A stretch of DNA of 64,000 nt from Kiritimatiellia bacterium (lineage in GTDB: Bacteria > Verrucomicrobiota > Kiritimatiellia > RFP12 > UBA1067): contig JAQIBS010000089.1 in the NCBI GenBank assembly GCA_027858965.1, positions 1-64,000 on the forward strand, written 5' to 3'. The position numbers were made by a program, and so were the translations under genes. A model generated the notes under the pieces. It did no database searches and was not told the origin of the DNA. It saw only the letters and a program-made list of their open reading frames with translations. Positions within the stretch are counted from its first letter, which is position 1. Each line of letters starts with the position of its first letter. Below are positions 37,616 to 47,500 of the stretch, one piece after another.

Positions 37616-40600
37616 ATGAAAAAAACATTCTCTCTCTTATTAGCATTTCTCTGTATAAATTTCACAACAGCGGCCATAGCTGCACTTGTCATTAATGAGG
37701 TATGCTACGACAACTCCAAGACTGCCGATGAAACCGGCGATACCACCTCGGACTGGATTGAACTCTACAACAGCGGTCCCATAGATGTGAATATACTTAA
37801 CTACGGGGTTGGTGATCAAAACGGGTATATCGAGGCAAAAGGTGTGCGACTGCCAGATTACTCCATCCCCGCTGGCGGCTACCTGCTGATCTTTGCCAAC
37901 AGCGATCTGGCGGAATACACGGCATGGACAAATGCGGAAGATCTTGTGGTAATCCCCGAAAACTCATCATGGAAGGCATATCATAACAGCTCCGTTCCAG
38001 CTGGCAGCTGGAGTAGCGGCTCCTATATCGACAGCACATGGCAGGAGGGTATCAGCCCGATGGGGCACAATACCACAGCAGGAAGTATGGACTGCGCCAC
38101 TATCCTGGGTGATCCTGATATACCTTCTACTCTTTATCAAACAGCCTATTTTCGTAAAAAGTTTGATGTTATCAAGCCATCAGCAGTTACAGGGATGGTA
38201 ATGAATGCCCGTATCAAAGACGGCATGGTTGTCTATTTAAATGACACTGAGATCTACCGCTACAACATGCCCGCCGGGCTGATTTCATATTCTACTCAGG
38301 CAAACAGCTCCATTCCTTCTACATTATGGATATCCACCCTGCTGGATGCATCACACCTGATTCAAGGCGAAAATACGCTGGCCATTGAGGTGCATAAAGC
38401 CTTTTCAACCGGAACGGCTCTGATAATGGACATGAGCCTGACGGCTCTTGTAGATGAGCAGAAGCCGATTGTTCACGGTCAGTTCGGGCTCAAAAAAGAG
38501 GGAGAGAAAGCCCACCTTTTCAACAGCAATCTCATACGCATTGATGGGTGTGAAGCTCCGACCTATGAAATAGGTGAAAACAACTCATGGGGAACAACCT
38601 CTGACGGGGCAATCACCTCATTTACAGTATATAACAAAACAACTCCCGCATATTCCAATACAACCTGGAATAAAAAATATAAAGAAACATTAAGCACACA
38701 AATCCCCGTTTTCACAGCCCCTCCCGGAATTTATGCAACGGCACAGTCAGTAAGACTCAGCACCCCCTCCGCTCGCTACAAAATCTATTATACACTCGAC
38801 GGAACCGACCCATGGAAATCTACGACTTTTGTCTGGAGCGGGAATTCGATATCCATCGCAGCCCCGGCTAACACTGTGTCCGGGCTGGCCTGGAAACGAA
38901 CGAATCCAGTTGAGGTGAGTGCGAACGTACCTGATGCAATCTGGCTTCAGCCCAACGGCAGTATCGACAAGGCAGTGGTGCTCCGGGCGATCGCCGTTAA
39001 CATAGCAAACACAGAGTGCTCACCGGAGATGAGCGGCACCTACTTTATCGGTGCGGAGTACAGCTCCCGCTCACTACCCATTTTCTCTCTGATAACTGAT
39101 GAAGACAACCTCTTTGGTTTTGTAAAAGGACTCTGTATTCCCGGAAAAAACTATGCTGACTCCCTCGAGGGTTATGGCGATAACAAATGGGGCAAGCCCT
39201 ATGCCAACTACCACCAGGACAGCGTTGATGAAAGCTGGGAGCGTCCCATTCATATGGAGCTTTTTGAAACCAATCAGGCGACCTCCGCAATCAGCATGGA
39301 CATGGGTGTTGCCATGCACGGAGGCGGATCTCGTACAATCCCACAGAAAACTCTCTACATGATTGCCCGCAACGGAGAGTATGGAACTGATTACATCGAT
39401 TACCAGCTCTTTCCCGATCTACCGGCAACTTTATACAAACGCTTTCTTCTGCGCAACAGCGGAAACGACTGGTACGGCGCAACATCATCTGGTTCTGCAA
39501 CGATGCTTAAGGATGCTGTTTTTCATGAGATATGCAAATCTCTTGATATCTCAGTAATGGCCTACCGCCCTTCGCTTGTTTATATCAACGGGGAATACTG
39601 GGGCATCCACAATCTGCGCGAGAGCTATGACAAGCACTACGTATATTCCCGTTATAATATTGATCCTGACAATGCCGACATGCTTACCCAGGTAGAAGAT
39701 GGCAACAATGTTGCTATCGTCCGCATTGATGGAGACAAGAGCTCTGATGAAGATTACGAAGCACTGTTGGAGTGGATTGACAACAATCCGCTCAGCAATC
39801 CTGACAACATCAACTATCAGAGCGTGACCTCTCAGGTGGATATCAGTAACTACGCAGACTACATCATTGCCGAAACTTTCTTTGCTAATACCGATTGGCC
39901 ACAGAACAACTGTGATTTCTGGAGAGCCCATACCAATCAAACCGCCACTGCCGGTGAATACGGGGATCAGCGCTGGCGCTGGATGCTCTATGATATGGAT
40001 GTAGCCGGAGAAGAGGGCTCTGACTTTGACATGTTTGATTATCTGAGTGATAAAAGCATGACCAACATTGACGAAGCTGGATTCCTGATTAATGAACTCT
40101 GGAAAAACATGACCTTCCGCAACCTCTTTATATCACGCTATGCCGATACGCTTAACACCTGCTTCAGGCCAGCGCATACCACCGCAACAATCGCAGATGC
40201 CGCCCAGGAGATTGCATCAGAGATAAGCACTCATTTCGTCCGATGGGGACGTACCACCACCTCGACACAATGGCAGAATGCCTTTTACAGCTCTTTGATA
40301 TCATATAGCGCGGAACGCTACACCGCCTCATGGTTGCACCTAAACTCCAATTTCAACCTCGGTGGCACTGGACTGCTAACCCTCAAAAACCAGAACAGCA
40401 GCGGCACTGGCGGACACCTTGCGGTTAATGGCATTGACCTCACAATACAAACCCCTGGCGTGAGTAATCCAGCCGATTGGACCGGCAAATATTTTCAAAT
40501 CCTGCCGGTCAATGTAGAAGCAGTGCCGGAGAGTGGCTATCTCTTTGACGGATGGGTTGGGACAACAATAACCAACGTCAACCGCACCGTTTATGTAACC

Positions 40601-41104
40601 TCAACGCCAAGAACAATGGTGGCACGTTTCCGACTGGCAGGAGATCCTCCCTACAGCACAAAGGGATATGAAGCATGGCAGATTGCCAACTATACAGAGC
40701 AGAATATTGTTTCCGATACAAATACAGCCCCCGATTCTCCATCAGGACAGGCAGACATGAGCAACTTTGAGTTGTATGCATTTGGGATGCATATATCAGA
40801 CGGATTGAGCGATGCACAGCGTATTGCCAGAGCCTCGCTCTCAATTAACTCTGAAAACAGCGCTCTCTGGGTTGGATACAACAGATTGAATGACGCATAT
40901 CAAGATATCAGCTACACGCTCAAAACAACTGACTCACTGACACTACCGCTAGTCTGGTATACAGCCATAGCGGGTAACGACATTCTAGATGAAACTCTAA
41001 CCAATACAGTTGACAGCACGACAAGGTATTATCAGCATCGTCTCAACAATGAAGCACAGGGCAAAGACACCCGATTCTTTAAACTTGAGATTGAACCGCA
41101 GTAA
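37616..41104 (+). CDS. Secreted CotH kinase family protein with lamin-tail domain
   Basis: 1162 residues with a signal peptide (1-22). A lamin-tail domain (about 24-110, SDWIELYNSG) comes first, then a chitobiase-type C-terminal domain (about 366-400, YYTLDGTDPW). The CotH kinase domain spans about 490-840. Its key motifs are HNLRESYDKHY (about 663-673) and the metal-binding YDMDVAGEE (about 791-799). A divergent InlB-type repeat (GYLFDGWVG, about 973) and a C-terminal beta domain follow. CotH proteins are secreted atypical kinases that phosphorylate Ser or Thr. Last gene of the VTC cluster; the ribosome site is weak. Confidence 0.87.
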   Translation: MKKTFSLLLAFLCINFTTAAIAALVINEVCYDNSKTADETGDTTSDWIELYNSGPIDVNILNYGVGDQNGYIEAKGVRLPDYSIPAGGYLLIFANSDLAEYTAWTNAEDLVVIPENSSWKAYHNSSVPAGSWSSGSYIDSTWQEGISPMGHNTTAGSMDCATILGDPDIPSTLYQTAYFRKKFDVIKPSAVTGMVMNARIKDGMVVYLNDTEIYRYNMPAGLISYSTQANSSIPSTLWISTLLDASHLIQGENTLAIEVHKAFSTGTALIMDMSLTALVDEQKPIVHGQFGLKKEGEKAHLFNSNLIRIDGCEAPTYEIGENNSWGTTSDGAITSFTVYNKTTPAYSNTTWNKKYKETLSTQIPVFTAPPGIYATAQSVRLSTPSARYKIYYTLDGTDPWKSTTFVWSGNSISIAAPANTVSGLAWKRTNPVEVSANVPDAIWLQPNGSIDKAVVLRAIAVNIANTECSPEMSGTYFIGAEYSSRSLPIFSLITDEDNLFGFVKGLCIPGKNYADSLEGYGDNKWGKPYANYHQDSVDESWERPIHMELFETNQATSAISMDMGVAMHGGGSRTIPQKTLYMIARNGEYGTDYIDYQLFPDLPATLYKRFLLRNSGNDWYGATSSGSATMLKDAVFHEICKSLDISVMAYRPSLVYINGEYWGIHNLRESYDKHYVYSRYNIDPDNADMLTQVEDGNNVAIVRIDGDKSSDEDYEALLEWIDNNPLSNPDNINYQSVTSQVDISNYADYIIAETFFANTDWPQNNCDFWRAHTNQTATAGEYGDQRWRWMLYDMDVAGEEGSDFDMFDYLSDKSMTNIDEAGFLINELWKNMTFRNLFISRYADTLNTCFRPAHTTATIADAAQEIASEISTHFVRWGRTTTSTQWQNAFYSSLISYSAERYTASWLHLNSNFNLGGTGLLTLKNQNSSGTGGHLAVNGIDLTIQTPGVSNPADWTGKYFQILPVNVEAVPESGYLFDGWVGTTITNVNRTVYVTSTPRTMVARFRLAGDPPYSTKGYEAWQIANYTEQNIVSDTNTAPDSPSGQADMSNFELYAFGMHISDGLSDAQRIARASLSINSENSALWVGYNRLNDAYQDISYTLKTTDSLTLPLVWYTAIAGNDILDETLTNTVDSTTRYYQHRLNNEAQGKDTRFFKLEIEPQ

Positions 41105-41471
41105 AAAGCTATTTCATATTGTTCATGGATTAATAAATCCTAAACCAGCGGTTCTTCCAAGTTTTTAATGGGTGAATCATCGCTACTCGGTATCGGAATC
41201 GGGATCGCTATCGAATGCAGCAACCATCGGATTAAATTCGATACCGATGCCGATACCGATTGCGATACCGATTCAAAAGGCGGTAGCGCCGCACCCCTGG
41301 AGGGACCGTGGCTCACGGTCCATAATCCACAGGAACTGCATTTCCAATGGTGATTGCGATGCCGATCGAGAGTTGCAAAACGTCACTTAGCGGGCGCTGA
41401 GGCCAGCGCCCCTCCAGCAAGACCGATAAAATTCTGCTTAATCGGATAAAAACAATCGAAACAACCAACAA
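41105..41471. repeat. Spacer with 6-bp tandem repeats and hairpins
   Basis: GATACCGATGCC-type 6/12-bp repeats occur at about 41239-41276, facing complementary copies at 41188-41215. The hairpin GGACCGTG-gct-CACGGTCC is at 41303-41321, and GGGCGCT-gaggcc-AGCGCCC at about 41393-41412. No gene is seen; the converging cotH-like and flippase-like genes may end here. Confidence 0.7.
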
Positions 41472-42395
41472 CTAAAGGCATTTGGAATTTTCATTGCGCA
41501 TAATAAGAAACGGGACAAAGCCAAGACAGTTTACGCAGACAAAAAGAAGATGACTGACCAGGCTGAGAGCCACAAGATCCTCCTGTGCCATAGCCAGGGG
41601 AGCGGCAACCCATATAGCCGCATACTCACGAACCCCAATGCCACCCAAAGAGACCGGCAATGCGGAAATAACACCGAAGAGCGGCACAATATACCAAACG
41701 CAATTAGTATCCAGATCAAGCCCCATGGCCCGAATCAGGAATACATGGCAACCAATCTTAAATCCTTGAGAAAACAAAGCCGCCAGAAAAGCCGCCGCGC
41801 AATTGCGCCCATCCCGAAAAAACCTTATAAGCGAGAAAACAAAAAGGAGCACACGGTTATTCCCCGCTTCATATTTCCGGAGGGACAAAACACGAAGCAA
41901 CAGCACAAATAGAATAAAAGCAACAAAAGCCAGCGATGCGGTTATCATCAGCCCCTTTGCAAAACAGAATGAAATAACCCCGATTAAAACCAATAAAGCA
42001 AAGTTAATCAGACGATCCAGCAAAATGGAGACAACCGCCAGCGAAGTTCCTTTCCCATTGCCTTTAACCAGCAGATATCCCTTATAAAAATCGCCCCCGA
42101 TATTTGACGGGAAAAAACTGTTAAAGAACATCCCGCACCAATGCATAGCAGCCACCCGCAGAAAAGGCAGATCCTGCCCTTTAGATTTAAGAACCGAGCG
42201 CCATGAGGCCACGCCGAAAAAACCGCCTGCCACGAGAGTTATAATAGCAAAAAAGAATTCAAGATAGTCACCCCCCTTAAGACACTCTTTCAAAAGGGAG
42301 AGATCTATCCGGGATAACACAAACCAGATAAAGAAAAGAGAGACCGCCAGTTTAAAAACCAGCAGCATTCGTCTGCGATATGTTCCCTTACTCAT
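41472..42395 (-). CDS. UPF0104/LPG-synthase-like flippase membrane protein
   Basis: Start taken at 42395 (MSKGTYRRRMLLVFKL), 307 residues; the frame is open further upstream, but in another frame that DNA encodes the relic of a different protein. About eight membrane helices carry the PF03706 pattern, including FFPSNIGGDFYKGYLL and PVSLGGIGVREYAAIW. Proteins of this family move or modify lipid-linked substrates, and a subset acts with membrane glycosyltransferases. The neighbouring GT-C genes support a role in glycolipid or glycoprotein assembly. No strong ribosome site is visible. Confidence 0.83.
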   Translation of the reverse strand: MSKGTYRRRMLLVFKLAVSLFFIWFVLSRIDLSLLKECLKGGDYLEFFFAIITLVAGGFFGVASWRSVLKSKGQDLPFLRVAAMHWCGMFFNSFFPSNIGGDFYKGYLLVKGNGKGTSLAVVSILLDRLINFALLVLIGVISFCFAKGLMITASLAFVAFILFVLLLRVLSLRKYEAGNNRVLLFVFSLIRFFRDGRNCAAAFLAALFSQGFKIGCHVFLIRAMGLDLDTNCVWYIVPLFGVISALPVSLGGIGVREYAAIWVAAPLAMAQEDLVALSLVSHLLFVCVNCLGFVPFLIMRNENSKCL

Positions 42396-42399
42396 ATGA

Positions 42400-42558
42400 T
42401 CATAACCCGACACTGACTTTATAAAAACGTCTGAAAACCGAATTGCTGTCATTAGGGTGAGTACCGGCAATATACTCATCCAGATTGGAAAAGCCATCCT
42501 CATCCAAATCCAGCGCACTGTCATTCACAAAGGAATTAAGCCCGATCTGAGATTGCGC
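42400..42558 (-). pseudogene. Remnant of a secreted protein with a calcium-binding DxDxDG tail
   Basis: A 52-codon open stretch, bounded upstream by TGA and lacking a start, reads LDLDEDGFSNLDEYIAGTHP then NDSNSVF. This is the DxDxDGxxNxxEYxxGTxPxxxxS motif (thrombospondin type 3/dockerin-like) found near the C-terminus of many secreted PVC proteins. The rest of the gene is gone. The stop at 42400-42402 is five bases before the flippase-like start. Confidence 0.6.
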
Positions 42559-42648
42559 TCAGGTCAAGTGGCTCCATAGCTGTAGGCCGGCTGCCTCACC
42601 CGGCGAAACCTACAACCAACAAGTTTGTCTTGTCCTTCAGTTAAAGGT

Positions 42649-44250
42649 CTAGCGCTCCGCGGGAACAAACAGATTCAACAATGTTCCCGGACGGATGCCA
42701 TAGAAGTTACACTGCATGCCTTTACCGTAACGTTCATCGACAATATCACCCTGATCAGCAGCTGCCACAATAATAGCAGGCGTCATGTTATCAGGAATTT
42801 GATCAATATGCGTCCAGTAGCCAACATTCCTGTATTTACGCAGATACCAGGGAAGCGGCCAGGTATCAGGTGTTGGAACCGCAATCGCAATAAAGGTCTC
42901 ATAACCATCAAGTTTTGCGGCAGCCTTTTCAATACTGGCCACCAGTTCCATGGCATCGCGCCCTGTGTGAGCATAGACATAAGGATTACGCGGATCAGCA
43001 GCCAGCTTATAACACGCCCTGATATTTTGACGAGTATGAGCAACGGCAAGCCCTGCCGTTAAAGCCATGAGAACAGCATAAGCTCCAGCCTTATATGACT
43101 TAGCAGAAAAACGGTTGATCCAATCAATAACATAAGCCACACCTGCACCAGCCATCAAAATATATCCATGCAAAAACGAGAGTGCACACCACGGTGTTTT
43201 ATAGGGAATAGCGCAGTAAATTAAAGTGAGCACAATGGTATAAACTGAGATAAAAAGCACAAAGCAGTTATGATCGGCCCCCGCAAGCTTCCTTTTGATA
43301 AAAGCCGTCAGGCTGACCATCAGAGCAATCAATGCCGGAATAAGAACACCGGCCTCACTCCACAGAGGACCACGTCCATACTTAAACCAGAAGATGGTTT
43401 TAAAGTAGAAATTCCAGGGATGCTGATGTTCCGGAACTGCGGTCGCACGTTTGAAATAGGTCGAGCAAGTTGAAAACACAGCATCGTAAACCCCTTGGGG
43501 ATAGGTGAAAAACGAGGAGAAAAAGAGAAAGGCAACCACGATCGCCACTGCAATTGAAATTAACAAATCCCGTGTGCTCCAGAGTTTAACAAAACGCTTG
43601 TGTCCAAAAACCGCCACCGCACTAACAGACATCGCCGCAAATGAAAGGACCGCTGTCTCTTTAGTAGCAATACACAAACCAGCGAATGCTCCGAAAAGAG
43701 CGGCCATCACGGCAGATTTCAAGAGTGCACGAAACAGCCCTTGCGCCACAAAACCCTCAGAGCGCGTTCGCATATATCCGTACCCGCAGACAAACATTCC
43801 TGTCAGGAAACAAACCAGCATCGACTCCTGAATAAAGAAACGACTATAGTAGGTTAAGGCAGGAGAGAGAGCGGTAAAAAGAAGAGCAAAAAGCAATCCA
43901 CCCCGGTTACTGAACAAACCATGGGCCTCTTTGTATCCCAATCCCAGCATCAGCAACATTGTCAGAATACTAAAACAAACGGTTACCAATCGAAAATTCC
44001 ACTCATTGGTATCAGAAAACTGAGAGGCTGTCGCCCTGCAAAACGGCATAGCGGCATAATACATCACCGGACCATGATGATCTTTAGGATCGTAATGATA
44101 GACCCCTGAATCCATCAGCATCCCAGCCCTGACAGTCTGATTGGCCTCATCACCATGCAGAGGTTTCTTGTCAAGATCCACAATACGCAAAACCAACGCA
44201 GCCGCAAATATTAAAATCACTGCAACGATATATAGAATTTTATTTTTCAA
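42649..44250 (-). CDS. Agl23-like membrane glycosyltransferase (TIGR03663 family)
   Basis: 533 residues from a TTG start at 44250, supported by GGGGGAC five bases upstream. About twelve membrane helices. The first external loop has HGDEANQ (D34, E35), the acidic motif of GT-C glycosyltransferases. HHGPVMYYAA and TYYSRFFIQESML are typical of the TIGR03663 (flippase-activity-associated Agl23) family. It probably transfers a sugar from a lipid-linked donor on the outer face of the membrane. It lies between the flippase-like gene and the DUF2723 gene, all on the minus strand. Confidence 0.85.
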   Translation of the reverse strand: MKNKILYIVAVILIFAAALVLRIVDLDKKPLHGDEANQTVRAGMLMDSGVYHYDPKDHHGPVMYYAAMPFCRATASQFSDTNEWNFRLVTVCFSILTMLLMLGLGYKEAHGLFSNRGGLLFALLFTALSPALTYYSRFFIQESMLVCFLTGMFVCGYGYMRTRSEGFVAQGLFRALLKSAVMAALFGAFAGLCIATKETAVLSFAAMSVSAVAVFGHKRFVKLWSTRDLLISIAVAIVVAFLFFSSFFTYPQGVYDAVFSTCSTYFKRATAVPEHQHPWNFYFKTIFWFKYGRGPLWSEAGVLIPALIALMVSLTAFIKRKLAGADHNCFVLFISVYTIVLTLIYCAIPYKTPWCALSFLHGYILMAGAGVAYVIDWINRFSAKSYKAGAYAVLMALTAGLAVAHTRQNIRACYKLAADPRNPYVYAHTGRDAMELVASIEKAAAKLDGYETFIAIAVPTPDTWPLPWYLRKYRNVGYWTHIDQIPDNMTPAIIVAAADQGDIVDERYGKGMQCNFYGIRPGTLLNLFVPAER

Positions 44251-44505
44251 TTAAGTCCCCCTGTTTTCAGGTGTCTGTTGGTGGTACGCGAAATAAGGAA
44301 TCAAATGATGAAACTAGTTCGTTTAAGAGTAACCAAGTAAGAGTGGCGTTTAAGTGTCTATCCACTTAACCGGCTACACTTAACCTATACCCTTAAACGG
44401 ATACTCTTAAACGACCAGCTTAAACGTTACGAGACCGTACATGCGTACTACATACGCCCTTTCAGGGCTGAAACCGCAATGTCGCTATAACCCACTTTGA
44501 AACAA
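44251..44505. repeat. Spacer with CGTTTAAGAGTA inverted repeat
   Basis: CGTTTAAGAGTA (44320-44331) pairs perfectly with TACTCTTAAACG (44402-44413). Between them are further TTAAGTG/CACTTAA words, so the whole stretch can fold. A small GCCCTTtcagGGC hairpin lies near 44457. No gene is seen. Confidence 0.65.
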
Positions 44506-47500
44506 CTATCGCTGACCGACACCTGGAAGAACAGATGAATTCTTCTGCATCATCTGTTGAATGATCGGAATAGCCGCCTTTTTCAAGGCAGGATTTTTTT
44601 CAATAACCTGCAAAGCGGCTCCCTGCCCAATCGAGACCGCCTTCTGAACGGCATACTGCATCTGCTGAGGCTGTCCCTTGGCCAGATATATGTTAGCCAT
44701 ATTAACCCAGGACTGCCAATGATTCGGATTAACCTTCAAAGTCATCATCAGAACCGAAGCGTATTGATCTATCTGCTTAGCATCACGGTACAGATTGGCA
44801 ACCTTCGACAGCAAAGCAAGATCGGTATTCGGTGGCAGAGAGCGCAAAACCAAGTCCATAACCTTAACCGCTTCGACATGCTGTTTCAAAGATGAGAGAG
44901 TCAATGCCACTTCAACCTGTTGAGGAGGTGGCAACCCGGCAGCCCCTGTCGAGGCAAGGCGTTTCAAATAGTGTACTGCGGATTGATTCTGTCCTATCTG
45001 CCGATAAGCCATCGCCAATTCATAAGCATCTTCTGGCGAAAGTTTCTTCTCTACCTTGCCCTTTTCAACAATTTCTTTAATCCGTTTCTGAGTTTTATTC
45101 ACATTGGATACAAAATCAAGGAACTGTACAGCCCGTGCATTGTTCGGATCTTTCTCAACAAAGTAGGTCAAGATGTCTTCCGCTTCTTCATAACGCGCCT
45201 GTGGAAGAACAATCTCCTGCAACATCCGGAAACTGGCCTCTGGACTCAGAGGGTAGAGAAGACGTGCCTCGCGATAGGCCTCTTCCGCCTCATTTCTATA
45301 ACCGGTATTAGCATAAACTCCTGCAATTGCACTGCGCAGCTTTGAAAACGATTTCTGAGCCGGCAAATCTCTGCGGAAGGTATATCCTCTCACGAGTTTA
45401 CGGGAGTACCAATCCCAGAAATCCATATCCATCTGCACCAGCTCTTTAGAAATCTTCGCCTTTTCCGAGTTGATCTTCATAATCAAGCCATGTGGTGAGA
45501 GATAGGGATACATCCACTTAATCACATAACTTTCCTCGATATAGAAATCATGACGAATCTTGTTTTTTGCAAACATCATGTCACATAGGATACCGTTGAT
45601 CTCCATCACGCCCAAAGCACCACTGACCTGAACACGACCGTTATCAATTGTCAAAGCTGCATTGGCCTGACGTTTACCGGCCTGTACCTCATCCACATAT
45701 ACCTGGAATGCCTTGGCGCTGTCATCAGGAGTAGGAATCCACATGTCATTACCATAAAGATCGCGCATGGTATTCATATAGGTATTATCGGCCAACGCAT
45801 TCTGTGTGATCAGAAAAACATCCGAACGAACCCGCGCTGAGTAAATCATATAGGTCGGCACAAAACGTCCGGGATCTGTTCCGCCAAAGAAAACGGCTTT
45901 CTCTGTCATCTCCGGTGGATAAACGGGATTGGGCAGAGGTTCCTCATCAGCCTCCAACTCCTCAGTGACGGCATCCGCTCCACGCAGCTGGTAATTGCCG
46001 AACTGCCATCCAAAATCATGACCATTCTGCTCAGCACCGCTCATCGAAAAGACCAGATAGTCGTTGTTGTAATTTTCATAGACCGGAATCAAGGCAGCCA
46101 TAAGTCCAAGGCAGCAAAGCAGTACCAGTGCGGGTTTCAGAACAAACGCACCTATGTTTCCCTTACGCACCTGAGCCTTCAAAATTCGATAGGCAATCAC
46201 TAGACCAAAGGCAAGTCCATATCCGATCCAGATAACAAATAATCCGTGAGAGCTGATAAATTTAACCTTTTGGATAAAACCATCCTGAAGGTCTCCTTTC
46301 GGGTTGGCAAGACCTACCAGAAGAAAGCTCATAACAAGAAATCCTAATGCTACAGCCAGCATCCACTGCTGGGTCACATCATCCATGCCACTCTTAAAAT
46401 CTAAACTTTTACAGCCCAGCTTGCGGGCGAAATAGAGTCCAGCCGCTAACAGAGAGACGCACAAGACCGCCAGCATCAATGATGCTAACTTCTGCCCGAT
46501 GGACGCATCCGCCCCCCCCGAGAAAAAATGAACAAAGCACATCGTAACAAAAAGAACAAGACAGGCAAATAGACCGGCCAGCATAATACCAACCGTCACG
46601 CCCTCTGAGAGATTATGATTCTTCCACATTCTAACAACAAAATCCTCCATCTGCTGCCAGGCCACAGAAATAGCACCAACCAGAAATAAAAGAATAATAC
46701 ATCCAACTAAGATTTTATCCAGACGCAGGAAAACCTCCTGCCCCTCCATGTTAGAGATCACCACTAAGCCGAAGGTCATCACAAAGAGAGCCGCCGCCAC
46801 ATAAATTGCGCGTAACCTGTGTTTCCCGCATTTGATACTCCAGAGAGTAAAAGGCAGGAATCCCAGTGGTGCCACCAGCATTGTGAACTGAACACGCATA
46901 TCAGTGAAATAGGTGCCGATCTGAAAAAGGAATCTCTTGTTAAACACATCTGCCGGGGCAATCTTCTCATACTGCCCACGGGTGATTGCATGCTTAAAGC
47001 CCTCCCAGGTACGGGGATAACCCCAGTTCATGGGTGGGTTACGCAAGTCAGAGACAATCGGCATATAAATATAGAACGAAACTCCCAGTTCAGCGAACAG
47101 CATTGTCAACGAAACTGTACGTCCATTCGGAAGCAGGAGCCAGCCAAGGGCAATCAGGACAAAATTCCAGATCACCGGCCACCAGAACCACCAGGTGCTA
47201 GGATGATGCAATCCGTTCATCGCCCCTTTGCGTAGCAAAACAAATGCGGCAACCTGAACAGCCACAATCGGCAGGGCGTAATAGACTCCGCGTTCTATCG
47301 TACAGCAGAGAATTATCAATACGGCAAGACCTCCCACTAACACCAGGGTAGGCAATGACCAGTTATAAGCTGTCCCCATAAACTGTTGCGGTATAGTGGC
47401 TGCATCAATTGCTGATAGTCGGAAGAAAAGAATCACAAGAGTTACAGCGGCGGCAATCAGCCAACCTAAAGTACGCTGCTCTTTCAGATCGCCCCGATAG

